Source: an uncultured Dysosmobacter sp. (GTDB taxonomy: Bacteria; Bacillota; Clostridia; Oscillospirales; Oscillospiraceae). From it: a DNA stretch of 64,000 nucleotides. The stretch lies in assembly GCA_934590165.1 (NCBI GenBank), contig CAKTOO010000004.1:75619-139618 (forward strand), in the 5' to 3' direction. Of this stretch, positions 42,185-51,099 are shown piece after piece. Positions within the stretch are counted from its first letter, which is position 1, and each line of letters starts with the position of its first letter. Both the position numbers and the translations under genes were made by a program. The notes under the pieces are model-generated. The model did not search any database. It had not been told where the DNA came from and saw nothing but the letters and a program-made list of their open reading frames with translations.

Positions 42185-42985
42185 ATGGCAACTTTAGGTT
42201 TTATCGGCTGCGGCAACATGGGCGGTGCCCTGGCCCGGGCCGCCTGCAAAAGCATCCCCAGCGACCAGGTATTTCTGGCCAACCGCACTGTGGAAAAAGC
42301 CAAGGCCCTGGCGGAAGAGCTGGAGTGCCGGGTGACGGACAACGCCGCCATCGCGGAAAGCGCGGATTTCATTTTTCTGGGCGTCAAACCCCAGATGATG
42401 GCGGATATGCTGGCGGACATCGCCCCGCTTCTGGAAAAGCGGGAGACCCGGTTCATCCTGGTATCCATGGCGGCGGGCCTCACCATTGCCGACATCCAGC
42501 AACTGGCCGGCGGCAGCTATCCCGTCATCCGCATCATGCCCAACACCCCCGCCGCCATCGGGGAGGGCATGATCCTGTACACCTGCGGCGAGGGCGTCAC
42601 CAAGGCGGAGGAAAAGCTGTTTCTGGACGCCATGGCCGGTGCCGGCCGCCTGGCGGCCATCCCGGAGGGACACATGGATGTGGGCTCCGCCGTGTCCGGC
42701 TGCGGTCCCGCCTTCGTGGATCTGTTCCTGGAGGCCATGGCGGACGGCGGCGTGGCCTGCGGCCTGCCCAGGGCCCAGGCGATGGAGTTTGCCGCCCAGA
42801 TGATGGTGGGCTCCGCCCGGTTGGCACTGGAGTCAGGCAAGCATCCCGGCGCGCTGAAGGACGCCGTCTGCTCCCCAGCCGGCAGCACCATCCAAGGTGT
42901 ACGGACCCTGGAAAAAGCCGGCTTCCGCAGTGCTGTCATGGAGGCAGTCATTGCCGCCTACGAAAAAAGCAAGGTTCTGCGTTAA
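42185..42985 (+). CDS. proC: Pyrroline-5-carboxylate reductase
   Basis: 266 residues. Last step of proline synthesis, P5C to proline with NAD(P)H. Rossmann start LGFIGCGNMGGALARA, FLGVKPQMM, the MPNTPAAIGEGM substrate region, SAVSGCGPAFVDLFLEAMADGG, and the C-terminal SPAGSTIQGVRTLEKAGFRSAVMEAV, all typical. It completes the proB-proA-proC operon. A perfect 44-bp palindrome terminator follows. Confidence 0.97.
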   Translation: MATLGFIGCGNMGGALARAACKSIPSDQVFLANRTVEKAKALAEELECRVTDNAAIAESADFIFLGVKPQMMADMLADIAPLLEKRETRFILVSMAAGLTIADIQQLAGGSYPVIRIMPNTPAAIGEGMILYTCGEGVTKAEEKLFLDAMAGAGRLAAIPEGHMDVGSAVSGCGPAFVDLFLEAMADGGVACGLPRAQAMEFAAQMMVGSARLALESGKHPGALKDAVCSPAGSTIQGVRTLEKAGFRSAVMEAVIAAYEKSKVLR

Positions 42986-42996
42986 ATCTTTTTTGT

Positions 42997-43040
42997 GAGA
43001 AAAGCACCGCCGCCGGAATTCCGGCGGCGGTGCTTTTCTC
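42997..43040. terminator. 44-bp perfect palindrome, bidirectional terminator
   Basis: Arms of 20 bp plus an AATT centre that is itself palindromic. It lies between convergent proC and the 5'-nucleotidase gene, with A/T-rich ends. Confidence 0.9.
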
Positions 43041-43066
43041 ATATAGTTCTATAAGCGGTCTTTGAA

Positions 43067-45226
43067 TCAAGCGGCCACGTTCTGGCAGAAGCTGGCCAGG
43101 AACTCCGCCACCTGATAGCGGGGCGCGGGAGCGGTGGGCATGAGCTTGCCGTCGATGCCGTAGGCGACACCGGCGCCGCAGGCCCACTGCATGGCGGGAA
43201 CCGCGTAGGTGCTGACGCTCTCGGCGTCGGTGTAGGAGAGGATGTTGGTGTCCTCACCCACGGAGACGTCATACTCCTTGTACTGGGCATAGCGGTACAG
43301 GATCGCCAGGAACTGCTGGCGGGAGATGGCCTGGCCGGGGGCGAAGGTGGTTGCCGAATAGCCGTTGCTCAGTCCGTTCTCCACGGCCCAAGCGATGGCC
43401 TTGCGGTAGGGAGAGGTGGCCGCCACATCGGTGAAGGGGCAGTCCTTCTCCGGCTCGGGAGAGCCGTTCATCCGCCACAGGACGGTGACCATCTGGCCGC
43501 GGGTCATAGTGGAGTCAGGCCCAAAAATGGTGCTGGTAAAGCCGTTGAAAATGTTGTTTTCATAGACGTACATGACATCGTCATAATAGGCGGCGTCAGC
43601 GGCCACATCGGTAAAGGGCAGGCCCTTCTTGATGGTGATGCGGCCCTCGGAAGCACCGTAATCCTCGGCGGTGACAACGCCCTTCAGCTCCTTGGTGATG
43701 TACTCCATGACAACTTCATCCATGGGAGCGCCCAGGTCATAGTTGACGCTGGCAGTCTTAAAGGCATAGTAGGTATCACCGCCGGCGGCCAGGAAGTCGT
43801 TGGTGGCGATGGTGTAAGTGGCTTTGGGGTCAAAGGCCTTGCCGCCCACGGACTGGATGCTCACACGCTGGATGCTCTTGGGGGCATAGTAGGTGGAGCC
43901 GGGATACTGGCTGCCCTGGTCATAGACCTTGCTGGTGTCCACAGTGAACACGATACCGGAGACATGAGGGAAGCCGCCGATGGTCTCAGGCGTGCAGTAG
44001 GTGGAAGCCTCCAGCGCCTCCAGCAGCTCAGCGCCGGTGACCTTCACGATGCTCAGGGTATTGCCGAAGGGCAGGACGGTGTTGATGTCCTTCTTGGTGA
44101 TGTTGCCCTTGGAAATGGATGCGCGGATGCCGCCGCCGTTGGTCACGGCCGCGTCCACCTTGGTTCCGGCCTCCTCGGCGCCCCAGACCAGAGCGTCGGT
44201 AATGAGGTTGCCCAGGTTGGTCTCGCCGGTGCGGACCTCGGCCTTCACGCCGTTCAGCTCCACTTCAGTCTTGGCAAACACGGCGCCGTACTCGTCATCA
44301 ACCGCCTTCTGGATGGCGGCAGCCCGGTTGGCCACGGTGCCATCGGGCTTCACAGTAATGTCAGCGGTGGGGATGGAGGTTGCCTCCATGACGCCGTCGG
44401 AGATGACCACCAGGCCGATGTTTTCAAACTTGGTGCCGGTAGAGGTCAGGATGGTATCGTTCACCATGCAGTCCTCACCCACAGCTCCGGAGATGGCTTC
44501 CAGGTCAGAATGGGAGTGGCCGTCGATGAAGAGGTCGATGCCGTCCACTTCCTCCAGAAGGTCCATGGAGCGGTTGCCGGTGGACTCATCGTCGATGCCC
44601 AGGTGGCCCAGGCACACGATAATATCGCAGCCCTCGGCCTCCAGCTCATCTACCTGCTCCTGAGCGCAGGCAAACAGCTTGTCGTCCGCCAGGAAGGTGA
44701 CGCCCTTGATCTTGGCGGGGTGGGCCTTGGTGGCCGTCTCAGGGGTGTCCAGGCCGAAAACGCCGATCTTGGTGCCGTCAGGCGCGGTGAAGGTCACGTT
44801 GTCATTGAACGCGGCCTTGCCGCCGTAGAGCACGTTGGCCGCCACAATGGGGAAATCCGCCTTGCCGGCCAGTTCCTTCAAGTTGGCATAGCCGTAATCG
44901 AACTCATGGTTGCCGGGGGCAGCCACATCGTAACCGGCCAGGTTCATCAGTTCCACCGCAGTGGCACCCTCGCTGGTGCTGACAGTGGGATCACCCTGGA
45001 TAAAGTCACCGGCGTCCATCAGCAGAACGTAGGCACCCATGTCCTCATAGGCCTTTTTCAGCGCCGCCGCTTTGGCATAGCCATCGATGGCACCGTGCAC
45101 GTCATTGGTGTGCAGGATGATGATGGAGCCGCTCAGGTCCTCGGCGGGTTCCTCGGCGCCGGCGGTGATGCACAGGGAGAACATCATGGCCAGAACCAGG
45201 AGCAATGACAGGACTTTCTTCTTCAT
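43067..45226 (-). CDS. Secreted 5'-nucleotidase/metallophosphatase with three SLH domains
   Basis: 719 residues from ATG 45226 (SD AAAGGAGGT). Signal peptide MKKKVLSLLLVLAMMFSL...AGA. Metallophosphatase domain ~35-290: ILHTNDVHGAIDG, DAGDFIQGDP, APGNHEFDYG, and VCLGHLGIDD/DLFIDGHSHSD hold the dinuclear metal ligands. 5'-nucleotidase C-terminal substrate domain ~310-520 (NLGNLITDALVWG, TNGGGIRASISKG). Residues ~535-719 are three SLH repeats (FTDVAADAAYYDDVMYVYE ...) that bind wall polymer. It scavenges nucleosides or phosphate at the cell surface. Confidence 0.94.
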   Translation of the reverse strand: MKKKVLSLLLVLAMMFSLCITAGAEEPAEDLSGSIIILHTNDVHGAIDGYAKAAALKKAYEDMGAYVLLMDAGDFIQGDPTVSTSEGATAVELMNLAGYDVAAPGNHEFDYGYANLKELAGKADFPIVAANVLYGGKAAFNDNVTFTAPDGTKIGVFGLDTPETATKAHPAKIKGVTFLADDKLFACAQEQVDELEAEGCDIIVCLGHLGIDDESTGNRSMDLLEEVDGIDLFIDGHSHSDLEAISGAVGEDCMVNDTILTSTGTKFENIGLVVISDGVMEATSIPTADITVKPDGTVANRAAAIQKAVDDEYGAVFAKTEVELNGVKAEVRTGETNLGNLITDALVWGAEEAGTKVDAAVTNGGGIRASISKGNITKKDINTVLPFGNTLSIVKVTGAELLEALEASTYCTPETIGGFPHVSGIVFTVDTSKVYDQGSQYPGSTYYAPKSIQRVSIQSVGGKAFDPKATYTIATNDFLAAGGDTYYAFKTASVNYDLGAPMDEVVMEYITKELKGVVTAEDYGASEGRITIKKGLPFTDVAADAAYYDDVMYVYENNIFNGFTSTIFGPDSTMTRGQMVTVLWRMNGSPEPEKDCPFTDVAATSPYRKAIAWAVENGLSNGYSATTFAPGQAISRQQFLAILYRYAQYKEYDVSVGEDTNILSYTDAESVSTYAVPAMQWACGAGVAYGIDGKLMPTAPAPRYQVAEFLASFCQNVAA

Positions 45227-45447
45227 TCGTTTACCTCCTTTGTGATTGCAGAGCAGGACAGCTCTTCTATGATACAGTATAGCATACTCTGAAGAAATAA
45301 GTAGGTATAATTTCTGTGAACATTGAGAAAAAGGCCCCACATTTTTGTATGCTTTTCCATGGCTCTGTTTTTTCCTGTTCCCCACTGGAAATCCCAGTAG
45401 TTCAGTGTTATACTGGCGTTGATATTACAAAGAGGAGTGATCGTTCT

Positions 45448-46824
45448 ATGAAAACACTGCTCAAAGGCGGCTCCGTGGTCTCCGGCAGCGGCGTGAAGCG
45501 AGCTGATGTGCTGATGGACGGGGAAAAAATCCTCCGGGTCGGCCGCGGCCTCACCGATACCGCTGACACGGTGGAGGACGTGTCCGGCTGCCTGTTGTTC
45601 CCCGGCTTCATCGACGCCCACACCCACTTTGACCTGGATGTGGCCGGCACCACCACCGCCGACGATTTCTATACCGGCAGTCGGGCAGCCCTGCGGGGCG
45701 GCACCACCACTGTTATCGACTTCGCCTGTCCCAACAAGGGCGAGACCCTCCATCATGGCCTGGAGCTGTGGCATCAGAAGGCCGATGGGCGGACCTTCTG
45801 CGACTACGGCTTCCACATGACCATCGACGACTGGAACGAGAGCATCCGGGCGGAGCTGCCGGATATGTTCGCCCAGGGCGTCTCCTCTTTTAAAATGTAT
45901 ATGACCTATCCCGCCATGATGATCGGCGACCGGGATATGTACTGGGCGCTGAAGGAACTGCGGCGGCTGGGCGGCATCTGCGGCGTCCACTGCGAGAACG
46001 CCGGCGTCATTGACGGCATGATCGCCGAGCGGAAAAACAGCGGCAAGCTGGGCCCTGGCTCCCACCCCGTCACCCGTCCTCCCTATCTGGAAGCGGAAGC
46101 GGTCAGCCGGCTGCTGCGTATTGCCCAGGCGGCAGACTGCCCGGTGGTCATCGTCCACCTCACTAACCACGAGGCACTGAAAGAAGTGGAGCACGCCCGG
46201 AAGCGGGGCCAGATCGTATATGTGGAGACCTGCCCCCAGTACCTGCTGCTGGATGAGAGCGTCTATTTCAACGAGGATTACTCCTCCGCCGCCCGCTATG
46301 TCTGCGCGCCGCCCCTGCGGGAAAAGGCGGAGCAGGAATATTTGTGGAAAGCCCTGCGCCGGGGCGACATTCAGACGGTGTCCACGGACCACTGCTCCTT
46401 CACCCTGGCGCAAAAGGACATGGGCCGGGAGGACTTCACGAAGATTCCCGGCGGACTGCCCGGTGTGGAGACCCGGGGAGAGCTCATGTACTCCTACGGA
46501 GTGGCCAAGCGGAAGCTCAACGCCGCCCAGCTGTGCCGTGTGCTGTGCGAGAACCCCGCCCGGCTGTACGGCCTTTACCCCCGCAAGGGCCTGTTGCGCC
46601 GGGGCAGCGACGCCGACATCGTGGTGTATGACCCCAAGGCCAGCCATGTGATCCGGGCCGATGACTGCGTGGCCAATGTGGACTACAACCCCTACGAGGG
46701 CTTCGTCACCGCCGGCGGCATCCGCCAGGTGTGGCTGCGGGGCCGTCTGGCTGTGGAGGACGGCAAGGTACTGGACCAGGAACCTCAGGGAAAGTACATG
46801 GCCCGGGGCAAAAACTCTCTATAA
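45448..46824 (+). CDS. Dihydropyrimidinase (amidohydrolase family)
   Basis: 458 residues from ATG 45448 (SD AGAGGAG). GFIDAHTHFDLDVAGT holds the HxH metal ligands, SSFKMYMTY the lysine normally carbamylated, CGVHCENAG and VIVHLTNHEAL the other His ligands, and STDHCSFTLAQK the catalytic Asp. It hydrolyses cyclic diamides: dihydrouracil/dihydrothymine or hydantoins. No dihydropyrimidine dehydrogenase or ureidopropionase is adjacent, so the substrate is open. Apparently monocistronic, ending at a strong terminator. Confidence 0.9.
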   Translation: MKTLLKGGSVVSGSGVKRADVLMDGEKILRVGRGLTDTADTVEDVSGCLLFPGFIDAHTHFDLDVAGTTTADDFYTGSRAALRGGTTTVIDFACPNKGETLHHGLELWHQKADGRTFCDYGFHMTIDDWNESIRAELPDMFAQGVSSFKMYMTYPAMMIGDRDMYWALKELRRLGGICGVHCENAGVIDGMIAERKNSGKLGPGSHPVTRPPYLEAEAVSRLLRIAQAADCPVVIVHLTNHEALKEVEHARKRGQIVYVETCPQYLLLDESVYFNEDYSSAARYVCAPPLREKAEQEYLWKALRRGDIQTVSTDHCSFTLAQKDMGREDFTKIPGGLPGVETRGELMYSYGVAKRKLNAAQLCRVLCENPARLYGLYPRKGLLRRGSDADIVVYDPKASHVIRADDCVANVDYNPYEGFVTAGGIRQVWLRGRLAVEDGKVLDQEPQGKYMARGKNSL

Positions 46825-46840
46825 AGTTAATTTCCTTTTC

Positions 46841-46877
46841 AGGAACGGACGCATAAGCGTCCGTTCCTTTTTTTGCA
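46841..46877 (+). terminator. Rho-independent terminator
   Basis: AGGAACGGACGC-ATAA-GCGTCCGTTCC stem followed by seven T. Confidence 0.95.
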
Positions 46878-46964
46878 AAATCAGAATCATTTTTTACTAA
46901 AAAGGCAGGAAATGCAAAATTTCTTTATTATTTTTTAATTTGTTCACAAAAAATTAACTGCCAT

Positions 46965-46998
46965 CTTAATTTACAATATTAAGTTGTCAGTATATAAT
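46965..46998 (+). promoter_or_regulatory. Promoter and candidate operator of the busR-opuC operon
   Basis: TTACAA (46971-46976), 16-bp spacer, TATAAT (46993-46998). An inverted repeat CTTAAT-N7-ATTAAG (46965-46983) covers the -35 box in a markedly AT-rich stretch and could bind the regulator encoded next. Confidence 0.6.
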
Positions 46999-47036
46999 AG
47001 ACCCATACATCCATAGGTTGGAAAGGTAGATGCTTG

Positions 47037-47666
47037 ATGAAACAGTCCATCGTTCTCTCCCAATACCTGCAAATCACCCTGGACCTGGCTACCCGCATTG
47101 CCAAGGGGGAGCTGCCGGAGGGCAGCCGTATTTACGGCCGCTCCGTCATGGCTTCGGAGTACAATGTCTCTCCGGAGACCATCCGCCGGGCACTGCGGCT
47201 GCTGGCGGACATGAAGGTAGTGGAGATCAAGCCCCAGAGCGGCGCCGTGGTCCTCTCCGCTGACAGCGCCCGCCGTTACATCGCAAATTTTGAGGAGAAC
47301 GCCGATGTCCGTGCCCTGCGTCGGCAGCTGAAGGACATGATGGAGGAGGCCTCCGACCTCCATCACCGCATCTCAGACACCATTGCCGCCCTGGTGAAAA
47401 GCCGGGACACCTTCGCCGCCGCAGGCGAACCCCTTCCCAACTACGAGGTACCGGTGCCTCAAAATTCTCCCGTCACCGGCAAGAGCATCGGCGCTCTGAA
47501 ATTCTGGCAGTCCACCGGCGGCACCATCGTGGCCATCCGGCGGGGCCAGACCGTCCTTTTGTCCCCGGGACCGTACGCGGAGCTGTACAGCGGGGACGTC
47601 ATCGTTTTGGTGGGCACTCCCGCCGCGGCGGAAGCCGCTCACCATTTGGTCAGCGCAAAGGAGTGA
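47037..47666 (+). CDS. busR: BusR-like GntR/RCK_C transcription regulator (putative c-di-AMP sensor)
   Basis: ~209 residues from ATG 47037 (a TTG precedes in frame; SD AAAGG). Residues 1-75 are a GntR winged helix (LPEGSRIYGRSVMASEYNVS, PETIRRALRLLADMKVVEIK). A coiled coil (~85-120, VRALRRQLKDMMEEASDLHHR) follows, then an RCK_C/TrkA-C domain at ~130-205 (GKSIGALKFWQSTGGTIVAIRR, YSGDVIVLVG). This three-part layout is that of BusR, the c-di-AMP-responsive repressor of betaine transporters in lactococci and streptococci. It lies 4 bp before the OpuC-type transporter, supporting the same role. Confidence 0.82.
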   Translation: MKQSIVLSQYLQITLDLATRIAKGELPEGSRIYGRSVMASEYNVSPETIRRALRLLADMKVVEIKPQSGAVVLSADSARRYIANFEENADVRALRRQLKDMMEEASDLHHRISDTIAALVKSRDTFAAAGEPLPNYEVPVPQNSPVTGKSIGALKFWQSTGGTIVAIRRGQTVLLSPGPYAELYSGDVIVLVGTPAAAEAAHHLVSAKE

Positions 47667-47670
47667 AGAA

Positions 47671-48783
47671 ATGATCCAGTTTGAACACGTCACCAAAAGC
47701 TACGGAAAAACGCCCATTCTGAAGGACCTGAACTTCACCATCCCCGACGGGCAGTTCGTGGTGCTCATCGGTCCTTCCGGCTGCGGCAAGACCACGACTT
47801 TAAAGACCATCAACCGCCTCATCGACATCGACTCCGGCACCATCTCCATCGACGGCCAGGATATCCAAACCCAGGACAAGGTGGAGCTGCGGCGGCACAT
47901 CGGCTACGTCATCCAGCAGATCGGTCTGTTTCCAAATATGACCGTGGCCCAGAACATCTGCGTTGTGCCGAAACTGCTGAAATATGACAAGCAGCGGTGC
48001 GAGGAGATCGTGCAGGGCCTTTTGAAAATGGTACACATGGAGGCCTATGCCGACAAGTATCCCTCCGAACTCTCCGGCGGCCAGCAGCAGCGCATCGGCG
48101 TGCTGCGGGCCCTGGCGGCCTCCCCGCCCATCGTGCTGATGGATGAGCCCTTCAGCGCCCTGGACCCCATGACCCGGGAGACCCTTCAGGACGAAGTCAA
48201 AAATATCCAGCAAAAGCTGAACAAGACCGTCATTTTCGTCAGTCACGACATGGGTGAGGCGCTGAAGCTGGCGGACACCATTATATTTATGTCCGGCGGC
48301 GAGATCGTGCAGATGGCCTCTCCCGAGGAGATGCTGGAGCATCCCGCCAACGACCTGGTGCGGAATTTTCTGGGCAAGCACGCGCCGGATGCCCCCGCTC
48401 CCTCCACGGTGGAGCACTTCATGCGCACCAACATCGTCACTGTCAAGAAAAACCGGGGTGTTCTGGAATGCGCCGAGCGCATGGCCCGCAGCAGCGTGGA
48501 CTCCCTGCTGGTCACCGACGAGGACGGCCGCTACGTCGGCACCGTTTCCATCGGTGACATCCGCCACTGGGGGCAGGGCCTCAACAGCATTGAGCCCCTG
48601 GTCCGCCAGACCGCCCGCACCGCCCGGGTGGGAGACGACGCCAAGGAGAGCTTTGACTACCTGCTGGATTCCAGCGCGCCTTACGTGGTGGTGCTGAACG
48701 AGGATGACACCATCGCCGGCATCGTCACCAAGACCAGCGTGGCCCGCTCCGTGGCGGAGAACCTGTGGGGGGCTGGGTCATGA
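47671..48783 (+). CDS. opuCA: Osmolyte ABC transporter ATP-binding protein (OpuCA/ProV-like) with CBS domains
   Basis: 370 residues. ABC domain 1-~240: Walker A GPSGCGKTTTLK, Q-loop VIQQIGLFPNMT, signature LSGGQQQRIGVLRAL, Walker B IVLMDEPFSALD and the switch His in FVSHDMGEAL. The C-terminal ~125 residues form a CBS pair (MRTNIVTVKKNRG, TDEDGRYVGTVSIGD, NEDDTIAGIVTK), which senses ionic strength or, in some Firmicutes, c-di-AMP. It energises glycine betaine/carnitine/choline uptake. Its stop overlaps the next start (ATGA). Confidence 0.93.
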   Translation: MIQFEHVTKSYGKTPILKDLNFTIPDGQFVVLIGPSGCGKTTTLKTINRLIDIDSGTISIDGQDIQTQDKVELRRHIGYVIQQIGLFPNMTVAQNICVVPKLLKYDKQRCEEIVQGLLKMVHMEAYADKYPSELSGGQQQRIGVLRALAASPPIVLMDEPFSALDPMTRETLQDEVKNIQQKLNKTVIFVSHDMGEALKLADTIIFMSGGEIVQMASPEEMLEHPANDLVRNFLGKHAPDAPAPSTVEHFMRTNIVTVKKNRGVLECAERMARSSVDSLLVTDEDGRYVGTVSIGDIRHWGQGLNSIEPLVRQTARTARVGDDAKESFDYLLDSSAPYVVVLNEDDTIAGIVTKTSVARSVAENLWGAGS

Positions 48784-49421
48784 GGGCGCTGTTTGACATG
48801 TACGGCGCCGCCCTGATCAAGGACATCGGCATCCATACCCTCTATGTACTGATGTCCCTGGCCATCGGCTTTGCCCTGGGCCTGGTGCTGGGCATTCTCC
48901 TCTCCCGGGTCCCCAAATGGTCCGGCCTCATCCTGCCGGTGCTTTCCGTGTTCCAGACCATCCCCGGCCTGGTGTTCATCGGCGTGCTGTATATCTGGTG
49001 GGGCGGCGTCTACCCCACGGTGATCGTGGCTCTCAGCGTGTATGCCATGTTCCCGGTGCTGAAAAACACCTACACCGGCATTTTGGGGGTGGAACAGCGG
49101 TACATTGAAGCCGCCAAAGGCTGCGGCATGTCCGCTTTCCAGGCCCTTTTAAAGGTAGAGCTGCCCCTGGCTATGCCCACTATCATCGCCGGGCTCCGTA
49201 TGGCCGCCATTTATACCGTTTCCTGGGCGGTGCTGGCCGCCATGATCGGTCTGAAGGGCCTGGGCGATTTCGTGTACCAGGGCGTTGCCTCCAACAATAA
49301 CACCCTCATCCTCCTGGGCGCCATTCCGGCAGCCATCCTTGCCATTGTGTTCGGGGCGGTCATCGATCTGCTGCAAAGGAAGGTCACGCCCCGGGGCCTG
49401 AAAAAGGAGGTGGGCAAATGA
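48780..49421 (+). CDS. opuCB: Osmolyte ABC transporter permease
   Basis: 213 residues from ATG 48780, overlapping the previous stop by 4 bp. It has five to six membrane segments of the BPD_transp_1 fold and the EAA loop GVEQRYIEAAKGCGMSAFQ, which contacts the ATPase. Overlaps the next gene by 4 bp. It resembles OpuCB/OpuCD; with the fused protein encoded next it forms the membrane channel pair. Confidence 0.92.
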   Translation: MRALFDMYGAALIKDIGIHTLYVLMSLAIGFALGLVLGILLSRVPKWSGLILPVLSVFQTIPGLVFIGVLYIWWGGVYPTVIVALSVYAMFPVLKNTYTGILGVEQRYIEAAKGCGMSAFQALLKVELPLAMPTIIAGLRMAAIYTVSWAVLAAMIGLKGLGDFVYQGVASNNNTLILLGAIPAAILAIVFGAVIDLLQRKVTPRGLKKEVGK

Positions 49422-50920
49422 ACTGGTCGTTGATCCTTGAGCACCTGTTCATCGTGCTGGCAGCCAGCATCCTGTCCATCTGCGTGGGCCTGCCCCTGGG
49501 CATCTGGGCCTATGTGTCCCCAAAAGCCCGGGCGGTGATCTTGCGGGTGGTGGATCTGCTGCAAACCATCCCCTCCCTGGCATTGCTGGGCATCATCATG
49601 GTATTTCTGGACCCCGGCAAGCTGACAGTCATCATCGGCATCACCCTGTACTCCCTCCTGCCTATCGTGCGGAACACCTGCCTTGGGTTCCAGGAGGTGG
49701 AACCCGGCGTGAAGGAAGCGGCCCGGGGCATGGGCATGCGCAAGCCCTACCGGGTTTTGATGGTGGAATTTCCCCTGGCCTTTCCCACGGTGTTCACCGG
49801 TATCCGCATCGCCGTGGTGAACGCCATCGGCACCGCCGTGTTCGCGGCATACGTGGGCGGCGGCGGCCTGGGCCGTGTCATCACCCAGGCCATCCGGGTG
49901 GAGGACATGAAGCTACTGCTGGGCGCCACCGCCATTCTCATGGTCATCGCCGTGGTGCTGGACCTGCTGATGGGCTGGTTTGAAAACCAGATGCGCAAGG
50001 CCCGGGGCGGCTCCCGGAAAATGTGGGTGCCCGTCATTGCCATCTTGCTGGCCTTCTGCCTGTTGCTGCCCTATGGACGGGGCAGCTCCGGCGACCTGAT
50101 CCTTTACGACGGCGACTACTCCGAGACCCAGCTGATGCACCACATGGTGAAAATGCTGGTGGAGGACCAGACGGACCTGACGGTCACCATTCGGGACCAG
50201 ATGTCCCAGGTAAACAACTTCAAGGCCCTCATCGGCGACGGCCACACCTGCGACCTGATGATCTCCTACGACGGCACACTGCTGACCACCTTCCTGGGGC
50301 TGGACACCACGGATGTGCCGGAAGGAACGTCGCTTTATGATTACGTCAACCGAGTGGCCGGAGAGGAGCACGATATCCGCCTGCTGGAAAAGCTGGGCTT
50401 TGACAACACCTATGCCATCGCGGTCCCCCAGGGCATCGCAGACCGGTACGACCTGGAGACCGTCAGTGACCTTGTGTCTGTGGCGGACCAGCTGACCTTC
50501 GGCGCGGAGCAGGGCTTCTTCACCCGGGAGGGCAGCATGAAATATTATCCCTTCGTGGAATTCTACGGTCTGAACTTCAAGGACGCCATTTCCGTGGACC
50601 TGGGCCTCAAATACACCGCCGTGGAAAACGGCAACTTCGATGTCACCGTGGTCTATGCCACCGACGGCCTCAACCGCAAGGCGAACCTGAAGATCCTGGA
50701 GGACGACTGGGGATTCTTCCCGGAGTACAACGGCGCCTTCCTGGTGCGGGAAGATATACTTGAGCGGTACCCGGAACTGGAAGAGATTTTGAACCAACTG
50801 GCGGGCCGCATCCCCACGGAGCAAATGGCGGAGCTGACCTATCAGGTGGATGTAGTCGGCCGCAGCGTGGACGAGGTGGCCCGGGAATTTTTGGTGAGTC
50901 TTGGGCTGCTGCAAGCATAA
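49418..50920 (+). CDS. Fused osmolyte permease and substrate-binding protein
   Basis: 500 residues. Residues 1-~200 are a second permease (LEHLFIVLAASILSICVGLPLG, EAA loop EVEPGVKEAARGMGMRKPY). After an extra membrane segment (WVPVIAILLAFCLLLPYG, ~205-222) comes an OpuAC-type binding domain (~225-500: GDLILYDGDYSETQLMHHM, DLMISYDGTLL, NGNFDVTVVYATDGL, EYNGAFLVREDILERYPEL). The binding domain is thus tethered outside, as in Lactococcus BusAB/OpuABC. An asymmetric two-permease complex with one fused receptor is likely. Confidence 0.93.
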   Translation: MNWSLILEHLFIVLAASILSICVGLPLGIWAYVSPKARAVILRVVDLLQTIPSLALLGIIMVFLDPGKLTVIIGITLYSLLPIVRNTCLGFQEVEPGVKEAARGMGMRKPYRVLMVEFPLAFPTVFTGIRIAVVNAIGTAVFAAYVGGGGLGRVITQAIRVEDMKLLLGATAILMVIAVVLDLLMGWFENQMRKARGGSRKMWVPVIAILLAFCLLLPYGRGSSGDLILYDGDYSETQLMHHMVKMLVEDQTDLTVTIRDQMSQVNNFKALIGDGHTCDLMISYDGTLLTTFLGLDTTDVPEGTSLYDYVNRVAGEEHDIRLLEKLGFDNTYAIAVPQGIADRYDLETVSDLVSVADQLTFGAEQGFFTREGSMKYYPFVEFYGLNFKDAISVDLGLKYTAVENGNFDVTVVYATDGLNRKANLKILEDDWGFFPEYNGAFLVREDILERYPELEEILNQLAGRIPTEQMAELTYQVDVVGRSVDEVAREFLVSLGLLQA

Positions 50921-50934
50921 AAAGCACCCTTTTG

Positions 50935-50978
50935 AAAAAGACAGGCACCGGTGAAATTTCACCGGTGCCTGTCTTTTT
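50935..50978. terminator. 44-bp perfect palindrome terminator of the opuC operon
   Basis: 22-bp arms meeting at AAATTT, with A5 and T5 ends. The second perfect 44-bp palindrome in this window. Confidence 0.93.
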
Positions 50979-51009
50979 GGACAATCCCGCGAAAAATGTC
51001 AAAAGAGGA

Positions 51010-51070
51010 TTTACTTTTCCTGTGTCCGTGCTATAATGATAATTGTCCATTTAAAGCTTTAAATGGACAA
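51010..51070 (+). promoter_or_regulatory. putP promoter with a 28-bp perfect palindromic operator
   Basis: TTTACT (51010-51015), 16-bp spacer, TATAAT (51032-51037). Starting six bases downstream, at the expected transcription start, is a perfect 28-bp palindrome (51043-51070; half-site TTGTCCATTTAAAG). No T run follows and the symmetry is AT-centred, so an operator for a dimeric repressor is more likely than a terminator. The putP ATG is at 51100. Confidence 0.8.
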
Positions 51071-51099
51071 AGCTGCGTGTGTAGACAGGAGGCTTTCCA

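Noticed and set aside
51043..51070. The putP palindrome as a terminator
   Set aside because: No T run follows, the centre is AT-rich and it lies at the transcription start rather than after a gene.
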